This document shows, piece by piece, positions 20,816 through 29,681 of a stretch of 43,251 bases of DNA (position 1 is the first letter of the stretch; the number at the start of each line of letters is the position of its first letter). The translations under genes were made by a program, and so were the position numbers. Source of the DNA: a virus; IMG/VR virus record IMGVR_UViG_3300044977_000143, positions 1-43,251 of that record, one strand, 5' to 3'. The notes beneath the pieces were generated by a model that was not told the DNA's origin, ran no database searches, and saw only the letters and a list, made by a program, of their open reading frames with translations.

Positions 20816-21265
20816 TTAGGACCTTATCCGGAGATCGAGCGCCATGTGGCGCAAGCCGGCGCGCTCCTCAAAGTGACGAATCTGCCCTTGCACCGGACAC
20901 TGCACGGCCTGAAGCGCTTCGGTGATTCTCTTGGTATCGTGGCCGAGCCACTCCGGCACGAAACAACGAATCGAGCGAAACCCGTGTTCCATCAGCATCC
21001 CCGAGACCAGCGGCGCCCGCGCCATCGCGGCGGCGGTAAATCTCGGGTCGCGCGAGAACATGCAATACTCGGGCACGGCTTCGAGCGTGTGCACGCCGAT
21101 CACCCGTCCTTCACTCATCCCGACTTCAGCGAGTAAAACCGGGTGTTTCGTGAGGTCGCAGAAATCCATCGGTTGACCGAGCACATTGTCCTGCTCTTGC
21201 TTGAGCTCGAGCGCTACGCCGAGATCTGATTCCCGGTAAGGCCGCCATCTGATCTCTGCGCTCAC
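20816..21265 (-). CDS. GNAT-fold-like virion protein (tentative)
   Basis: 149 residues with a GTG start overlapping the previous stop (GTGA). The pattern IRWRPYRESDLGVALEL at the N-terminus, a central strand (VIGVHTLEAV), the helix after PRFTAAAMARAPLVSGMLME and FRSIRCFVPEWLGHDT fit a degenerate GNAT acetyltransferase fold. Proteins of this sort occur among phage internal virion or tail genes. The classical Q/RxxGxG/A acetyl-CoA loop is not evident, so catalysis is doubtful. It sits between a small structural protein and the Hint protein. The family assignment is tentative. Confidence 0.6.
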   Translation of the reverse strand: MSAEIRWRPYRESDLGVALELKQEQDNVLGQPMDFCDLTKHPVLLAEVGMSEGRVIGVHTLEAVPEYCMFSRDPRFTAAAMARAPLVSGMLMEHGFRSIRCFVPEWLGHDTKRITEALQAVQCPVQGQIRHFEERAGLRHMALDLRIRS

Positions 21266-21753
21266 GAGACGAAAGGTCCTAGAACCTGTGACTGGTTGAA
21301 ATTGATTCCGTCAAAACTCGAATCGAGCGAGACCCATTTCCTCTGGCCGGTGCCATACTTCGAGACCTCGTAATAGGTCTGCTGCCCGATCGGCAGCGTA
21401 TCCGGCACGGCGAAGTCCGCCGTCGAGGAAAAGCGCAGGCGGTGCTGAATCGGCGTGTGCGGCTGATTTCCCTTGCCGGCGAATTCCGGGTTCGTGATCT
21501 GCACGATGAAGACGCCGGGCTTTGTGCTCGCCGCAACCGTCGCCGCCGGCGGCGGGCTACTCACGGGCGAAGACGACTTCAGGCTGATCGTTCCCCCACC
21601 CACTCGGGTTTCGACTTGAGAGAGTCGGGCGCCGAGACTACGGAAGGCGCGCAGTAGTTCGTTCGGGTTGCCATGCGCCGCCGCCTGGTAGCTCGGGTTC
21701 GGGCGCGTGAAGCTCACGCGCTGCCGGCTCGTGAAGTAGGGAGTGCTGCTCAT
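21262..21753 (-). CDS. Small phage structural protein, function unknown
   Basis: 163 residues from the ATG at 21753, which overlaps the previous stop (ATGA); the upstream part of the open frame is a shadow. The N-terminal helix (ELLRAFRSLGARLSQVETRV) is followed by a Ser/Pro/Ala linker and a beta-rich C-terminal domain (QHRLRFSSTADFAVPDTLPI, then RKWVSLDSSFDGINFN). This helix-linker-beta layout suits a tail or collar component attached through its N-terminus. No named family is recognised. Confidence 0.65.
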   Translation of the reverse strand: MSSTPYFTSRQRVSFTRPNPSYQAAAHGNPNELLRAFRSLGARLSQVETRVGGGTISLKSSSPVSSPPPAATVAASTKPGVFIVQITNPEFAGKGNQPHTPIQHRLRFSSTADFAVPDTLPIGQQTYYEVSKYGTGQRKWVSLDSSFDGINFNQSQVLGPFVS

Positions 21754-21965
21754 TTCTCGTCGCTGTAAATGTCGCAGGCCATCACGATGCGATTGCCGTC
21801 GCGGCTTTCGAGATACCAGCCGCTCTCGCAACTTCGACTCATGTAAATGGTTTCGCGCAAAGTTTGCTCGTCGCCGAACGCGCTGGGCGGTGCGGTGGCT
21901 ATGACCGCGGTTACAGCCGCGATCACCAAAGCGGCGCACGCGAATCGGAGAACAATACGTCTCAT
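21750..21965 (-). CDS. Small secreted or membrane-anchored protein
   Basis: 71 residues. The ATG directly follows the TAG of the nozzle-like gene. Residues 1-32 form a signal peptide or N-anchor: MRRIVLRF, then a hydrophobic alanine/valine-rich run ending PPSAFG. The remaining 39 residues contain two cysteines (SRSCESGWYLESRDGN, MACDIYS) that could pair outside the cytoplasm. No lipobox is seen. An exported 39-residue domain inside a virion operon suggests a host-surface role such as superinfection exclusion, but that is inference. Confidence 0.6.
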   Translation of the reverse strand: MRRIVLRFACAALVIAAVTAVIATAPPSAFGDEQTLRETIYMSRSCESGWYLESRDGNRIVMACDIYSDEK

Positions 21966-24900
21966 CTAGCTCGATCCCTGATCTTCCGGCGTGCCCGCGG
22001 TCCGGACCTTGCCGTACTTCACGCTGCGATGCAGTTCGAAGCCGGCGCCCGCGATCGCGAGCCCCGTGTCAGGATCCTCGTTGGTGTAGAGCACACTGAA
22101 AAGCTCATTCACCTCCTCGGACAGGCCCAGCACTCGCGAGTCCGGCAGACCGTCCGACAGGTCGAGCGTGACCGCGGCCAGATCGGCGTTCGGGTCTTCG
22201 GTCACCGGCGTGATGCAGAGAGGGTTGAGGTTTCCGAGCCCTAGCGCGCGCGCCTTCATCTTGTCCCAGATCAACGTCTGAAGTTCGGGCGACTGGGCGA
22301 AGGCTGGCTGGTACTGCGCCTGAATTGCGGCGCTGTTGTCTTCCATTTGTTCCGGCACGCTCATGTCGATATAGCCGGTCGCGCCTTCTGCCTGGGCAAC
22401 TCCGCTCAAGCAGAACACCACCTGGCGATGCACGATGATCGGACTCGGCGGAGACGGGAGTTTTCGCTGGATCACCTTCACGAGCCGGAAGGAACCGCCC
22501 GAGGCGGCGCCGTCGTTGTCGGACCAGCGCCGACCGTGGGGATTCGGCATCAACTCCCCGGTCATGGTGAGCATCAGCGGTTCTTCCCAGCCATTGAAGT
22601 AGTTCAGGACCAGATCGTGATTGGGAACGGTTGCGCCGTCGAGCGGCAGCGCGACATGGATTTCCTTGCGCACATTGTCGATCGAAACGCAGACCTGCGC
22701 GCTGGCGCTTTTGTTCAGCCGGTCCCAGGTGCCTTGCTTTTCCTGTCCCACCTGCATGGCGACGCCCTGGTGGTAGCGATACAGTCCGGAATCTTCGTCG
22801 AAATAAACGATGAAGTCGTCGGCCGCATCCCAGGCTCGCGGACCGCAAGGGCCATGCCCGAACCAGCGCCGTGAAACTCCCCACTCATTCGGCGTGCTCG
22901 AGCCGACCGTGATTTCGTAGCCGCTTTTTTCTTTCAGGGAAATCAGCTCGCCGGAGATGGTCTCGATAAAACCGCGCGTGCGCTGGCCGTTTGATTCCGC
23001 GACGCCGAGGATCCCGCCGGGGCTTGCGATGTTCGCCGCGTCGCCGGGGTTTGAGAAGTAGTGGCTTGAATCCTGGCCGATGGTGTAGACCAGCATGTTC
23101 AGCGATTCAGAAAAGAAAATGTTGACGCAGCTCGGGGCGGGAATGGTTGATAGCTGCGGGGTGACGTCGGCCGCGTTGGCTAAATCGTTGTCGATCGCAT
23201 CAAGGATGATGCCCGGCAACCCCACCAAGAGTCCGCCGGTAGTGCTGGCTGCGGAGAGTGTCGAAGATTGCCAGGTCGCCGTTCCGGCAAGCGGCGTCGT
23301 CGAGCCGGGAAGTTGATTCTGACTGACCGAGAGCACGACAAACTGTCCAACAAAACTTGGGTCCGCCGTGCCCACCACCTGGATCCGCATTCCGGGCTCA
23401 AGGTTTGCGACGTCGGTAATCTGCGCCGAGACGATGCCGCTCGCGAGGCGGCTGAGACTGGTGATGGATACGGGGTTGTTCTGTCCCATCGCGTCGGTCG
23501 GCTGGGTGGGAACCAGGCTGACGGTGCCGCCGGCATACCCTGTGCCCGGCCCAACGCCGGCCCACTCAACGGTGTTCTGGTTGACCTGCGCGAGCACAAA
23601 TACGCCGTCAAACCAGCCGTTCGGTGTGCCCGAGACCTGGATTGTGTCGCCCGCCTGCAGGCCGCTGGTCGAGGATAAGAGCGCCGTAACCGCGCCATTG
23701 ACCGCGCCGATCGACTGGATGGTCGCCGAAAACGGGGTCACCGGATCTTGTGCCGGGATATAACTGAAGGGTCCGGCCTGCACTCCGCCTTCTACGCTCC
23801 AGGCCGCGATGTCCTCCGCGATGAATGGTCCGCCCGGCGGCAAAACTGCGACTGGCGTGGGCTGTACGATCCCGCCGGAGGTTTGGGTTACCTCTCCACC
23901 ACTGGAACTGCTATTCGGTCCCGTCTGCGACCACTGCAACTGGGTGCTTGTGACCGAGGTCAGTACAAATGTTCCATCGTAGGTGGGGTCGGTGACATTG
24001 TTGACCTGCACCTCTGCGCCCACGATAAAGTTGGCCGTGTTGTCGAGCGTTGCTGTGACTACGTCACTTGAGCGCGCAATCGCGGTGATGTTGCCTTGGC
24101 CCTGCTGTGGGCCGCCGCCGCTGACCAGGGTGATCGTGCCGCCGCCCGCTCCCTCAACATCTACGTTGGACCCAACCTGCTGCCATAAAATTCCCCAGCC
24201 TGGAGGAAGCGGTGCGCCTCCGGTGGGGTTCGGTACGAATCCAACATTTGAGAGGGTGCCGGTAATCTTGAAGGTGCCGTTAAAAGAAGTGTCAGTCACA
24301 CCCGCGATGGTGATAATCGCGCCAACTACGAACCCCGCTGGAGGCGTGGTGGGCTGAGTCCCGCCGCAAAACGCGGCCGCTCCCTGGTTGTTCTGGCGGG
24401 CGATATAGGTGATGATCTCCGACAGGTTGGTGCCAACGCCGGCGCCGGTAGGCACAACGACTCCTACTCCGGTGTAGCCGGTGCCAGTGTCGTCGGTGCC
24501 GCTCTCGGCCCAGGTAATTGTTCCCCCGCCACCCAGGTTCGGCGTGACGGCGGTGATGGTGAAGGGGCCGCCGTTAAAGTTGGTGGCTGTCCCTTCGACG
24601 CCGGCAACACTGATCTCCGCTCCAACCGTGAGTCCCTGGAGGGAATTCACCACTGCCGTGACCACGTTCGACGCCCGGTTGATCGAGGCAATCAGATCCT
24701 GCGGGGTCACGAAGGCGGAAGCCCCGCTCGCGCTCGTCGCGGTCCCACCTGCAGAAGCTTCTACCGTGGTGACCCCGGTCTGCGTCCAGATCAGAGTGGC
24801 GCCGCCGTATTGATTCGGAGACACGCCGGTCAGGGTGAAAGTGCCATCGAAATCGCTGTTGGTGACGCCGGCGATGATGACCTGCGAGCCCTGCGCGAAT

Positions 24901-26579
24901 CCGGCCAGCAGGTCTACGGTGCAGGTGACGACACTATTGGCCGCACGCTGGATGAAGGTGATGTTCGCGGTGCCGCTCTCGGCGATCGAGGAGAGGAAGT
25001 TAAATAGCAGCGGGCTGCCGGGATCGATCGGGACCAGGCTGTCGTTCAGGTCTACGCGCTCGACTGCCAGATAACGCGGTCCCGCGGAGCCAATGAAAGG
25101 CAGCTTCGTCAGGCCCGCGGTCGGAGTGCCGCGCGAGGTGAACAACGTGCCGCTATTGGGGATCGAAGAGATGACAACCGGCTCATAGACCGGGGCGCCG
25201 CTTGCGTACTGATAAAACTGGGTGGGCGCGGCATCGCCGTGAGCCACTGCCGCGACATACACGTTCAGGCAATTCAGGTTCGGCCACTTCACAACGGGAT
25301 CAGTGAGCCCAAGAACCGAGATCAGCCATTGCGGCATGCGCGGGCCGCCGTAGCCGGCGGCGCCATAGGCGGCGGGAACTGTCGGCCCCGGATTTTCATT
25401 CTCCTGCTGGAAAAAGACTTCGATGATGTCGGCGGCGACGCTGTTCTCGTAAACGATGGGCTGGGTCCACTGGCTTTCCCCGAGCGCATTCTGATAGGCG
25501 AACGCGACGTACACGTCTTGGCCGGATGGAATCAAACCCGCCGGCGCGCCTGCCTGACCCTTGACGCTGATCACCAGTTCAGGGGCTTCGGGTTGGGGAA
25601 CGAATTGCGCCGCGCCCGGAGTCCACTCCACCCATTGCGACGGGCCATTCGGATCAGTGGCCGCCGCGGGCACCGAGCCAGGCGATCCGGAGGTGGTGTC
25701 CGTCATGGTGCCGCCCGTGCCCGAGAGAGTTCCAAAGCCAACGGCTTGGGTCCATGTGATCGTGTTTGTGCCGATCGCGCGAATAATCCATGTGCCGTTA
25801 AAGGCTGATGCGCTACAGCCGGCGACCGTGATGCTGTCCCCGACGAACATACCGGCGGTACTGCTTACCGTGGCGATGGGATTGCCAATCCCTCCCCCAC
25901 CTTTCACGGAAATAATGTTCGCGACTGGATGAGGGCCGGCGACCACCGCATAGCCATCGAGCGTGGGCCATGTTGGCTCGATATTCCCCGCGGCTCCGGG
26001 GATGATGCAGCGGAACCAGCGCGAGGGATTCTGCGAGGTTCTGACCACATCCCCGACCAGGTAGTAGGTTCCTGGCGTCCAGATGGCCCCGATGGGATTC
26101 TGTGAAACCGGGCTGACGACTCCAGTCGGCCCGTCGATGACCTGCGGCGGGCCAAGCGCGCTCAAGAGATTTGAGAACGCCATGTAGATGCGGTTGTAGG
26201 CCTTCGCCGTCTGCATCGAGGCGCCGGTCGGCAATGGAATCGGAACGGTCAGGGGAACCATCGTCCCGCTGCCCACCGGTGTCTCCTGCAGCAAATCTCC
26301 GTTGGTGTCGAAGGCGATCACCAATTGCTGCGGGTTATTCACCAGCACGTCGAGCGCTTCGACGCCCGTCATGTCGAACGGAGGGACACTCGGCGTCGAC
26401 GGCTCGATCTCGTAGGACATGGTGTGGGAGTAGCCGTCGCGCACACGCACGCTGCGCTTGCGAAAACGCATGTTGCGGCAGATCGGAGCAAGTCCCATGG
26501 GGATCTGCGTCGGATCGTCGTAATCCGCACCTCCACCCAACTCTTTGTCGGGGAAGGGAACGTAGCCGGTGAAATCCAT
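21966..26579 (-). CDS. Large tail nozzle-like protein with repeated Ig-like modules
   Basis: 1537 residues. The N-terminus (DYDDPTQIPMGLAPICRNMR, FRKRSVRVRDGYS) resembles podovirus tail-tube/nozzle proteins, and the C-terminal third (LVYTIGQDSSHYFSNPGD, then ISLKEKSGYEITVGSSTPNE and DDFIVYFDEDSGLYRYH) has the beta-propeller-like pattern of that family. Between them lie about seven related modules of 70-100 residues, beginning near residues 220, 538, 627, 720, 830, 955 and 1038. Each follows I-x-x-I-x-R...V-G-x-x-I-x-V-x-G-V-x...F-x-G-T-F-x-L...W-x-Q-x-G-x...G-G-T. They probably form surface-exposed Ig-like decoration or fibre-docking domains. The start at 26579 follows the small membrane protein gene by four bases. 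Confidence 0.75.
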   Translation of the reverse strand: MDFTGYVPFPDKELGGGADYDDPTQIPMGLAPICRNMRFRKRSVRVRDGYSHTMSYEIEPSTPSVPPFDMTGVEALDVLVNNPQQLVIAFDTNGDLLQETPVGSGTMVPLTVPIPLPTGASMQTAKAYNRIYMAFSNLLSALGPPQVIDGPTGVVSPVSQNPIGAIWTPGTYYLVGDVVRTSQNPSRWFRCIIPGAAGNIEPTWPTLDGYAVVAGPHPVANIISVKGGGGIGNPIATVSSTAGMFVGDSITVAGCSASAFNGTWIIRAIGTNTITWTQAVGFGTLSGTGGTMTDTTSGSPGSVPAAATDPNGPSQWVEWTPGAAQFVPQPEAPELVISVKGQAGAPAGLIPSGQDVYVAFAYQNALGESQWTQPIVYENSVAADIIEVFFQQENENPGPTVPAAYGAAGYGGPRMPQWLISVLGLTDPVVKWPNLNCLNVYVAAVAHGDAAPTQFYQYASGAPVYEPVVISSIPNSGTLFTSRGTPTAGLTKLPFIGSAGPRYLAVERVDLNDSLVPIDPGSPLLFNFLSSIAESGTANITFIQRAANSVVTCTVDLLAGFAQGSQVIIAGVTNSDFDGTFTLTGVSPNQYGGATLIWTQTGVTTVEASAGGTATSASGASAFVTPQDLIASINRASNVVTAVVNSLQGLTVGAEISVAGVEGTATNFNGGPFTITAVTPNLGGGGTITWAESGTDDTGTGYTGVGVVVPTGAGVGTNLSEIITYIARQNNQGAAAFCGGTQPTTPPAGFVVGAIITIAGVTDTSFNGTFKITGTLSNVGFVPNPTGGAPLPPGWGILWQQVGSNVDVEGAGGGTITLVSGGGPQQGQGNITAIARSSDVVTATLDNTANFIVGAEVQVNNVTDPTYDGTFVLTSVTSTQLQWSQTGPNSSSSGGEVTQTSGGIVQPTPVAVLPPGGPFIAEDIAAWSVEGGVQAGPFSYIPAQDPVTPFSATIQSIGAVNGAVTALLSSTSGLQAGDTIQVSGTPNGWFDGVFVLAQVNQNTVEWAGVGPGTGYAGGTVSLVPTQPTDAMGQNNPVSITSLSRLASGIVSAQITDVANLEPGMRIQVVGTADPSFVGQFVVLSVSQNQLPGSTTPLAGTATWQSSTLSAASTTGGLLVGLPGIILDAIDNDLANAADVTPQLSTIPAPSCVNIFFSESLNMLVYTIGQDSSHYFSNPGDAANIASPGGILGVAESNGQRTRGFIETISGELISLKEKSGYEITVGSSTPNEWGVSRRWFGHGPCGPRAWDAADDFIVYFDEDSGLYRYHQGVAMQVGQEKQGTWDRLNKSASAQVCVSIDNVRKEIHVALPLDGATVPNHDLVLNYFNGWEEPLMLTMTGELMPNPHGRRWSDNDGAASGGSFRLVKVIQRKLPSPPSPIIVHRQVVFCLSGVAQAEGATGYIDMSVPEQMEDNSAAIQAQYQPAFAQSPELQTLIWDKMKARALGLGNLNPLCITPVTEDPNADLAAVTLDLSDGLPDSRVLGLSEEVNELFSVLYTNEDPDTGLAIAGAGFELHRSVKYGKVRTAGTPEDQGSS

Positions 26580-26583
26580 TTAG

Positions 26584-26706
26584 TTATCGAGGAACACAGC
26601 AGAGCAGCAGAAACACCACGAGCCCCAGGAAAGTAGGGAAGTGGCGGCTGAAGCGCCCGCGATCCGGGCGCGCCAGCCGGTTGGGTGGGATCACAACTGG
26701 GCGCAT
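26584..26706 (-). CDS. 40-residue single-membrane-span protein
   Basis: I chose the ATG at 26706, which has GAGG about 8 bases upstream; the longer open frame to 26775 is serine/arginine-rich shadow of the preceding gene. The product is basic for 20 residues (RLARPDRGRFSRHF) and then has one membrane segment, FPTFLGLVVFLLLCC, ending VPR. A tiny membrane protein among tail genes could act in lysis or at the membrane during DNA entry, but nothing identifies it. It fills the gap between two structural genes exactly. Confidence 0.5.
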   Translation of the reverse strand: MRPVVIPPNRLARPDRGRFSRHFPTFLGLVVFLLLCCVPR

Positions 26707-26716
26707 CGGTGAGGCC

Positions 26717-27295
26717 TCAGTTGTATTTCGCGGGAACGCGGACCTTGATGATGATGGGCTGCGCGCCGACGGCAACCAGATCTGCCGCTACGCTTGAATA
26801 GAGGCCGCTTGCGAGTTCGGTGCCGCCCGTCGAAAAGATGCGCATGATGTAGTTCGCGTTCGTCGGGTTTACGGCGTTCTGCTCGATCTGAAATTCGTAG
26901 CCATAGACTGGCGGAACTTCAAAAGCCGAGCTCGCAGGCAGTGCATCCGTGTTGGCAGTCGTTCCGCCGGTGGAGTTCGGCAGGCCCAGGACGCCGGGCA
27001 GCTTGGTGCGCGCGCCGTAGCCGGGATTGAGCGGCGTCTGGAAGTTGAGCACTTCGCCTTTGACGCCGATCGCGCCGCCCTGGGTGTAGCTTCCTGAAAG
27101 AGCGACGCTGTAGATTTTGTAGACGACGTTCTCGCCGGCGGCGCGCTGGTTCGAAAGCCAGGTTAGGGTGTTCGCGGCCATGATGATGCAGTTGAGAAAG
27201 GGCGCGAGAAGGAACCGCATAAACTTCGGCAGCTTCGGCAGATTCGGCTTTCGCTTCTCTACTTCAGTGCCAACGTAAGTGAGTTTGACCGACAT
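26717..27295 (-). CDS. Phage structural protein (decoration or head-tail type)
   Basis: 192 residues. AGGGGA lies about 9 bases before the ATG. Residues 25-45 include a hydrophobic stretch (FLLAPFLNCIIMAANTLTWL), then VALSGSYTQGG, YGYEFQIEQNAVNP and IIIKVRVPAKYN. The pattern of a short leader, 'SGSYxxGG' and a terminal beta-strand resembles small conserved virion proteins encoded next to the connector genes of many phages. It follows the adaptor-like gene. The exact role is not known. Confidence 0.6.
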   Translation of the reverse strand: MSVKLTYVGTEVEKRKPNLPKLPKFMRFLLAPFLNCIIMAANTLTWLSNQRAAGENVVYKIYSVALSGSYTQGGAIGVKGEVLNFQTPLNPGYGARTKLPGVLGLPNSTGGTTANTDALPASSAFEVPPVYGYEFQIEQNAVNPTNANYIMRIFSTGGTELASGLYSSVAADLVAVGAQPIIIKVRVPAKYN

Positions 27296-27328
27296 GGTGT
27301 GTGTTCCCCTTTACAAAAGTTGTGATCT

Positions 27329-28093
27329 TTAGCCAACGACCGGCGGCGTGAACGGCCCCATACCGACCGGCCCGGGCCACTGCGTCCGGCGGCCGCCGAG
27401 TCGCACTGGTTCTGACATCTGCGCCTTGGCGAGCATGCAGACGAAGTCGTTGTCCGCCTTCTCCGCCGCCTTCTCAAACCACATATGGACTTCGCTTGCT
27501 TCGCCGCCCGGTGCAACGCCGCTGATGGCTTCGCAGGCCCAGTAGGCGAAAATGTTGATCGCGCCCTTCACGAAACTCGCCGCGTCGTCGGAGGCGAAGT
27601 TCGGAAGAAAGTCTCCCCGGACGCGGAGATCGACGATCTGATTGCAGGGACTGATCCAGATCAGGCCGGCGCGCCACTCGTAGGAATCGACCGACTGCGA
27701 TTCCGACGCCACCTGCCCGGGCACGGTCGAAGTATTGGTGTCGACAACCTTGCCGACCATCGGCACGGAATTCCAACTGAGGTCATCCTGCCCGGTGATG
27801 CGCCACTCAACCGGGGATGAGCCGTCGGTTGAGTCCGGCATGACCAGGTTCGCGAGTGGGCCGCCATCGGCCTGGTACGCTGCCAGGTTGATGGTGTTGG
27901 CCGGAACTGCGGTCAACACCACCACCTGGGTATCAAAGTTCAGCCCGAGCGCCTGGAAACGGTTGTTAACGTCGGTCGAGATGATGCCGATCCACTTGAT
28001 GATGTAGTCGTAATCGGCGTAGCTCGACTTCGAACCGTAGGCCGCTGCCAGCATCGTCTGGCAGCGCAGGGCCACACTTTTGATCAGCGGCAT
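27329..28093 (-). CDS. Putative head-tail adaptor (tail tubular protein A-like)
   Basis: 254 residues. The ATG directly follows the TAG of the upstream zinc-ribbon gene. It begins with a helix (LIKSVALRCQTMLAAAYG), contains a beta-rich middle (VEWRITGQDDLSWNSVPMVG, WRAGLIWISPCNQIVDLRVR) and a second helical bundle (AASFVKGAINIFAYWACEAI). The alpha-beta-alpha layout and position before the large nozzle-like gene fit the adaptor ring of podovirus tails. The assignment rests on layout and context, not on a motif. Confidence 0.5.
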   Translation of the reverse strand: MPLIKSVALRCQTMLAAAYGSKSSYADYDYIIKWIGIISTDVNNRFQALGLNFDTQVVVLTAVPANTINLAAYQADGGPLANLVMPDSTDGSSPVEWRITGQDDLSWNSVPMVGKVVDTNTSTVPGQVASESQSVDSYEWRAGLIWISPCNQIVDLRVRGDFLPNFASDDAASFVKGAINIFAYWACEAISGVAPGGEASEVHMWFEKAAEKADNDFVCMLAKAQMSEPVRLGGRRTQWPGPVGMGPFTPPVVG

Positions 28094-29203
28094 CTATTCG
28101 TCGGCTTTCTGTTCTTTCTGCTCTTTCTGCTCTTTGTCTTTGTCTTTCTTGCTGCCCTTCGCGCTGGCTTTGCTCAACTCTTCGAGGTGCTCGTCGAGCG
28201 GCTTGACGTTGTGCAATCCGAGCGTCTTCAACTGCTCCTTGGTCATGCGCCGCGCGGTCAGCAATCCACCTTCAGTTTCGATGGTGTAGAGGTGGCCGTA
28301 AGCCTTGAAGGGGTCAATGATGTAACCGCACCCGCCACACTTCACGGATCGGGCGTTCACCTCCGCGGCGCACATCGGACACTCGGCGGTACGAGTGATG
28401 TTGTTCGCGCTGAATCGCTCGTCGAACCAACTGGGTGGCTTTGCGACCACTCCCACGTTGACCAGGTACTGCACGCACTGGCGGTAGCGGTTGCCACGGA
28501 CCTCGCGCAGTTCCTCTTTCGAGCCGCTGCGGTGCGCGCTCGTGGCCTGATCCATGCAGGCCTTCATGTGGGTGAGAAGGCGGTCGAAACCCGCCGTGCA
28601 CGCGGCTTCGATCGAATCGGCCCGCTCGTCTTTGGTGAGCCACCCCGTCAGGGGATTGCCCTTACCGTTGTCGAGCCAGGTGCCATCGGCGCTTTGTGGC
28701 AGATTCGCGCCTTCGTAGACCACGATGCCGCCCTGCGACTTGTAACTGTTTTGCTGGTGGGCCATGTCGCGCGCCAGATCGATCGGCAGCGCCACGCTCG
28801 CCCGGATTTCAGCGTAAGAGTCGGCTTCGCCTTTACCGCGGAAGCGCGTGCCCACGGAGATGTGCGGGACGGAGCAGACGTAGTGGGTGTAGGGAATCGA
28901 GAGGCCGTTGGCGAATCTCAGCCGCGGCTGATGCTCTTTCCAGCTATCCGGTTCGATCGGAACGCCGTAAAGCCGTGGGGTGGTTGAGTGCACGGCGCCG
29001 TCAAGCGTCAGGCTCCACGGAGCGAAGCGGATGACCGAGGCGTGCTTGAATCCACGCATCTCCAGGTCGCGCCAGGTCTCCTCATAGATTTCAAGGCGCT
29101 CGCGTTCGGCGGGCGCAAGTTGCGGGTTCTGACTGAGTTTGCCTCGGGGTGCTTGTGGACTAACCATTGCTTCCACGTAGTCCGGTGAGTGGGTGACTGC
29201 CAT
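28094..29203 (-). CDS. Phage protein with C-terminal zinc ribbon, function unknown
   Basis: 369 residues. AAGGAG lies 7 bases before the ATG, one of the best ribosome-binding sites in the window. The first 260 residues are mixed alpha/beta (SVALPIDLARDMAHQQNSYK). A zinc ribbon is formed by C275, C278, C289 and C292 (ECPMCA, KCGGCGY). The tail is a lysine/glutamate repeat (KEQKEQKEQK) of about 30 residues. Position between the capsid and adaptor genes suggests a virion or assembly role, perhaps connecting DNA or other proteins through the zinc ribbon. Confidence 0.65.
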   Translation of the reverse strand: MAVTHSPDYVEAMVSPQAPRGKLSQNPQLAPAERERLEIYEETWRDLEMRGFKHASVIRFAPWSLTLDGAVHSTTPRLYGVPIEPDSWKEHQPRLRFANGLSIPYTHYVCSVPHISVGTRFRGKGEADSYAEIRASVALPIDLARDMAHQQNSYKSQGGIVVYEGANLPQSADGTWLDNGKGNPLTGWLTKDERADSIEAACTAGFDRLLTHMKACMDQATSAHRSGSKEELREVRGNRYRQCVQYLVNVGVVAKPPSWFDERFSANNITRTAECPMCAAEVNARSVKCGGCGYIIDPFKAYGHLYTIETEGGLLTARRMTKEQLKTLGLHNVKPLDEHLEELSKASAKGSKKDKDKEQKEQKEQKADE

Positions 29204-29234
29204 TGTGTTGCTCCTTTAGGCGGCGTCGACGTGC

Positions 29235-29263
29235 TTGGGACGGCGCGAGTGTGGTGCTAAACT
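29235..29263 (+). promoter_or_regulatory. Possible sigma-70 promoter for the plus-strand gene
   Basis: TTGGGA at 29235-29240 and TAAACT at 29258-29263, separated by 17 bases, match four of six consensus bases each. Transcription would begin about at the ATG (29271), giving a leaderless message, which would fit the absence of a ribosome-binding site. The match is weak. Confidence 0.3.
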
Positions 29264-29270
29264 TTTGGGC

Positions 29271-29681
29271 ATGCGTGTGGAACGTCGGCTCAGCGCGCTG
29301 TTGGCGCGGATCAGATACAAAAAGGGTTGGGACTTCTCCGTGAGCGCGATGTATGGCAGCGACGGGCAAGAGTCACCGCGAACGCTCATTCTCCACGCGA
29401 CGCACTCAGAGCCAGACGTCAACAATCCCGCAAAAACCGTAGCTCTGGTCATGAACCAGTGTCTCGACACAGAGGAGATGAACTCCCTGAGCGACAGGCA
29501 ATTTGTGGAGTGGATTTTCAAGGTCGTCTCGGAAGCTGAGTTACATGAGGTAAAAGAGTGGTTCAAGTTCAACGGGGAGTGTGTCGAGAACCCGCATCCG
29601 CAGGACTTCTATCCGATACCCGAAATGCCGTATTCATTCCGCGACCTGATGGCCGCCGCCGATTTCCGGAGAAAAGATTAG
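29271..29681 (+). CDS. Phage protein of unknown function, the only plus-strand gene
   Basis: 136 residues from the ATG at 29271, preferred over upstream in-frame starts because the sequence becomes protein-like there (MRVERRLSALLARIRYKKGW, then HEVKEWFKFNGECVENPHPQ). A similar alpha/beta arrangement, with a basic N-terminal helix and a later 'HEVxEWFxxxGxxxxxPH' segment, is familiar from small conserved phage proteins of unknown role. It is inverted relative to every other gene, diverges from the zinc-ribbon gene and converges on the 288-residue gene with a four-base overlap of stops. No ribosome-binding site is seen; a promoter-like pair lies just upstream. Confidence 0.7.
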   Translation: MRVERRLSALLARIRYKKGWDFSVSAMYGSDGQESPRTLILHATHSEPDVNNPAKTVALVMNQCLDTEEMNSLSDRQFVEWIFKVVSEAELHEVKEWFKFNGECVENPHPQDFYPIPEMPYSFRDLMAAADFRRKD

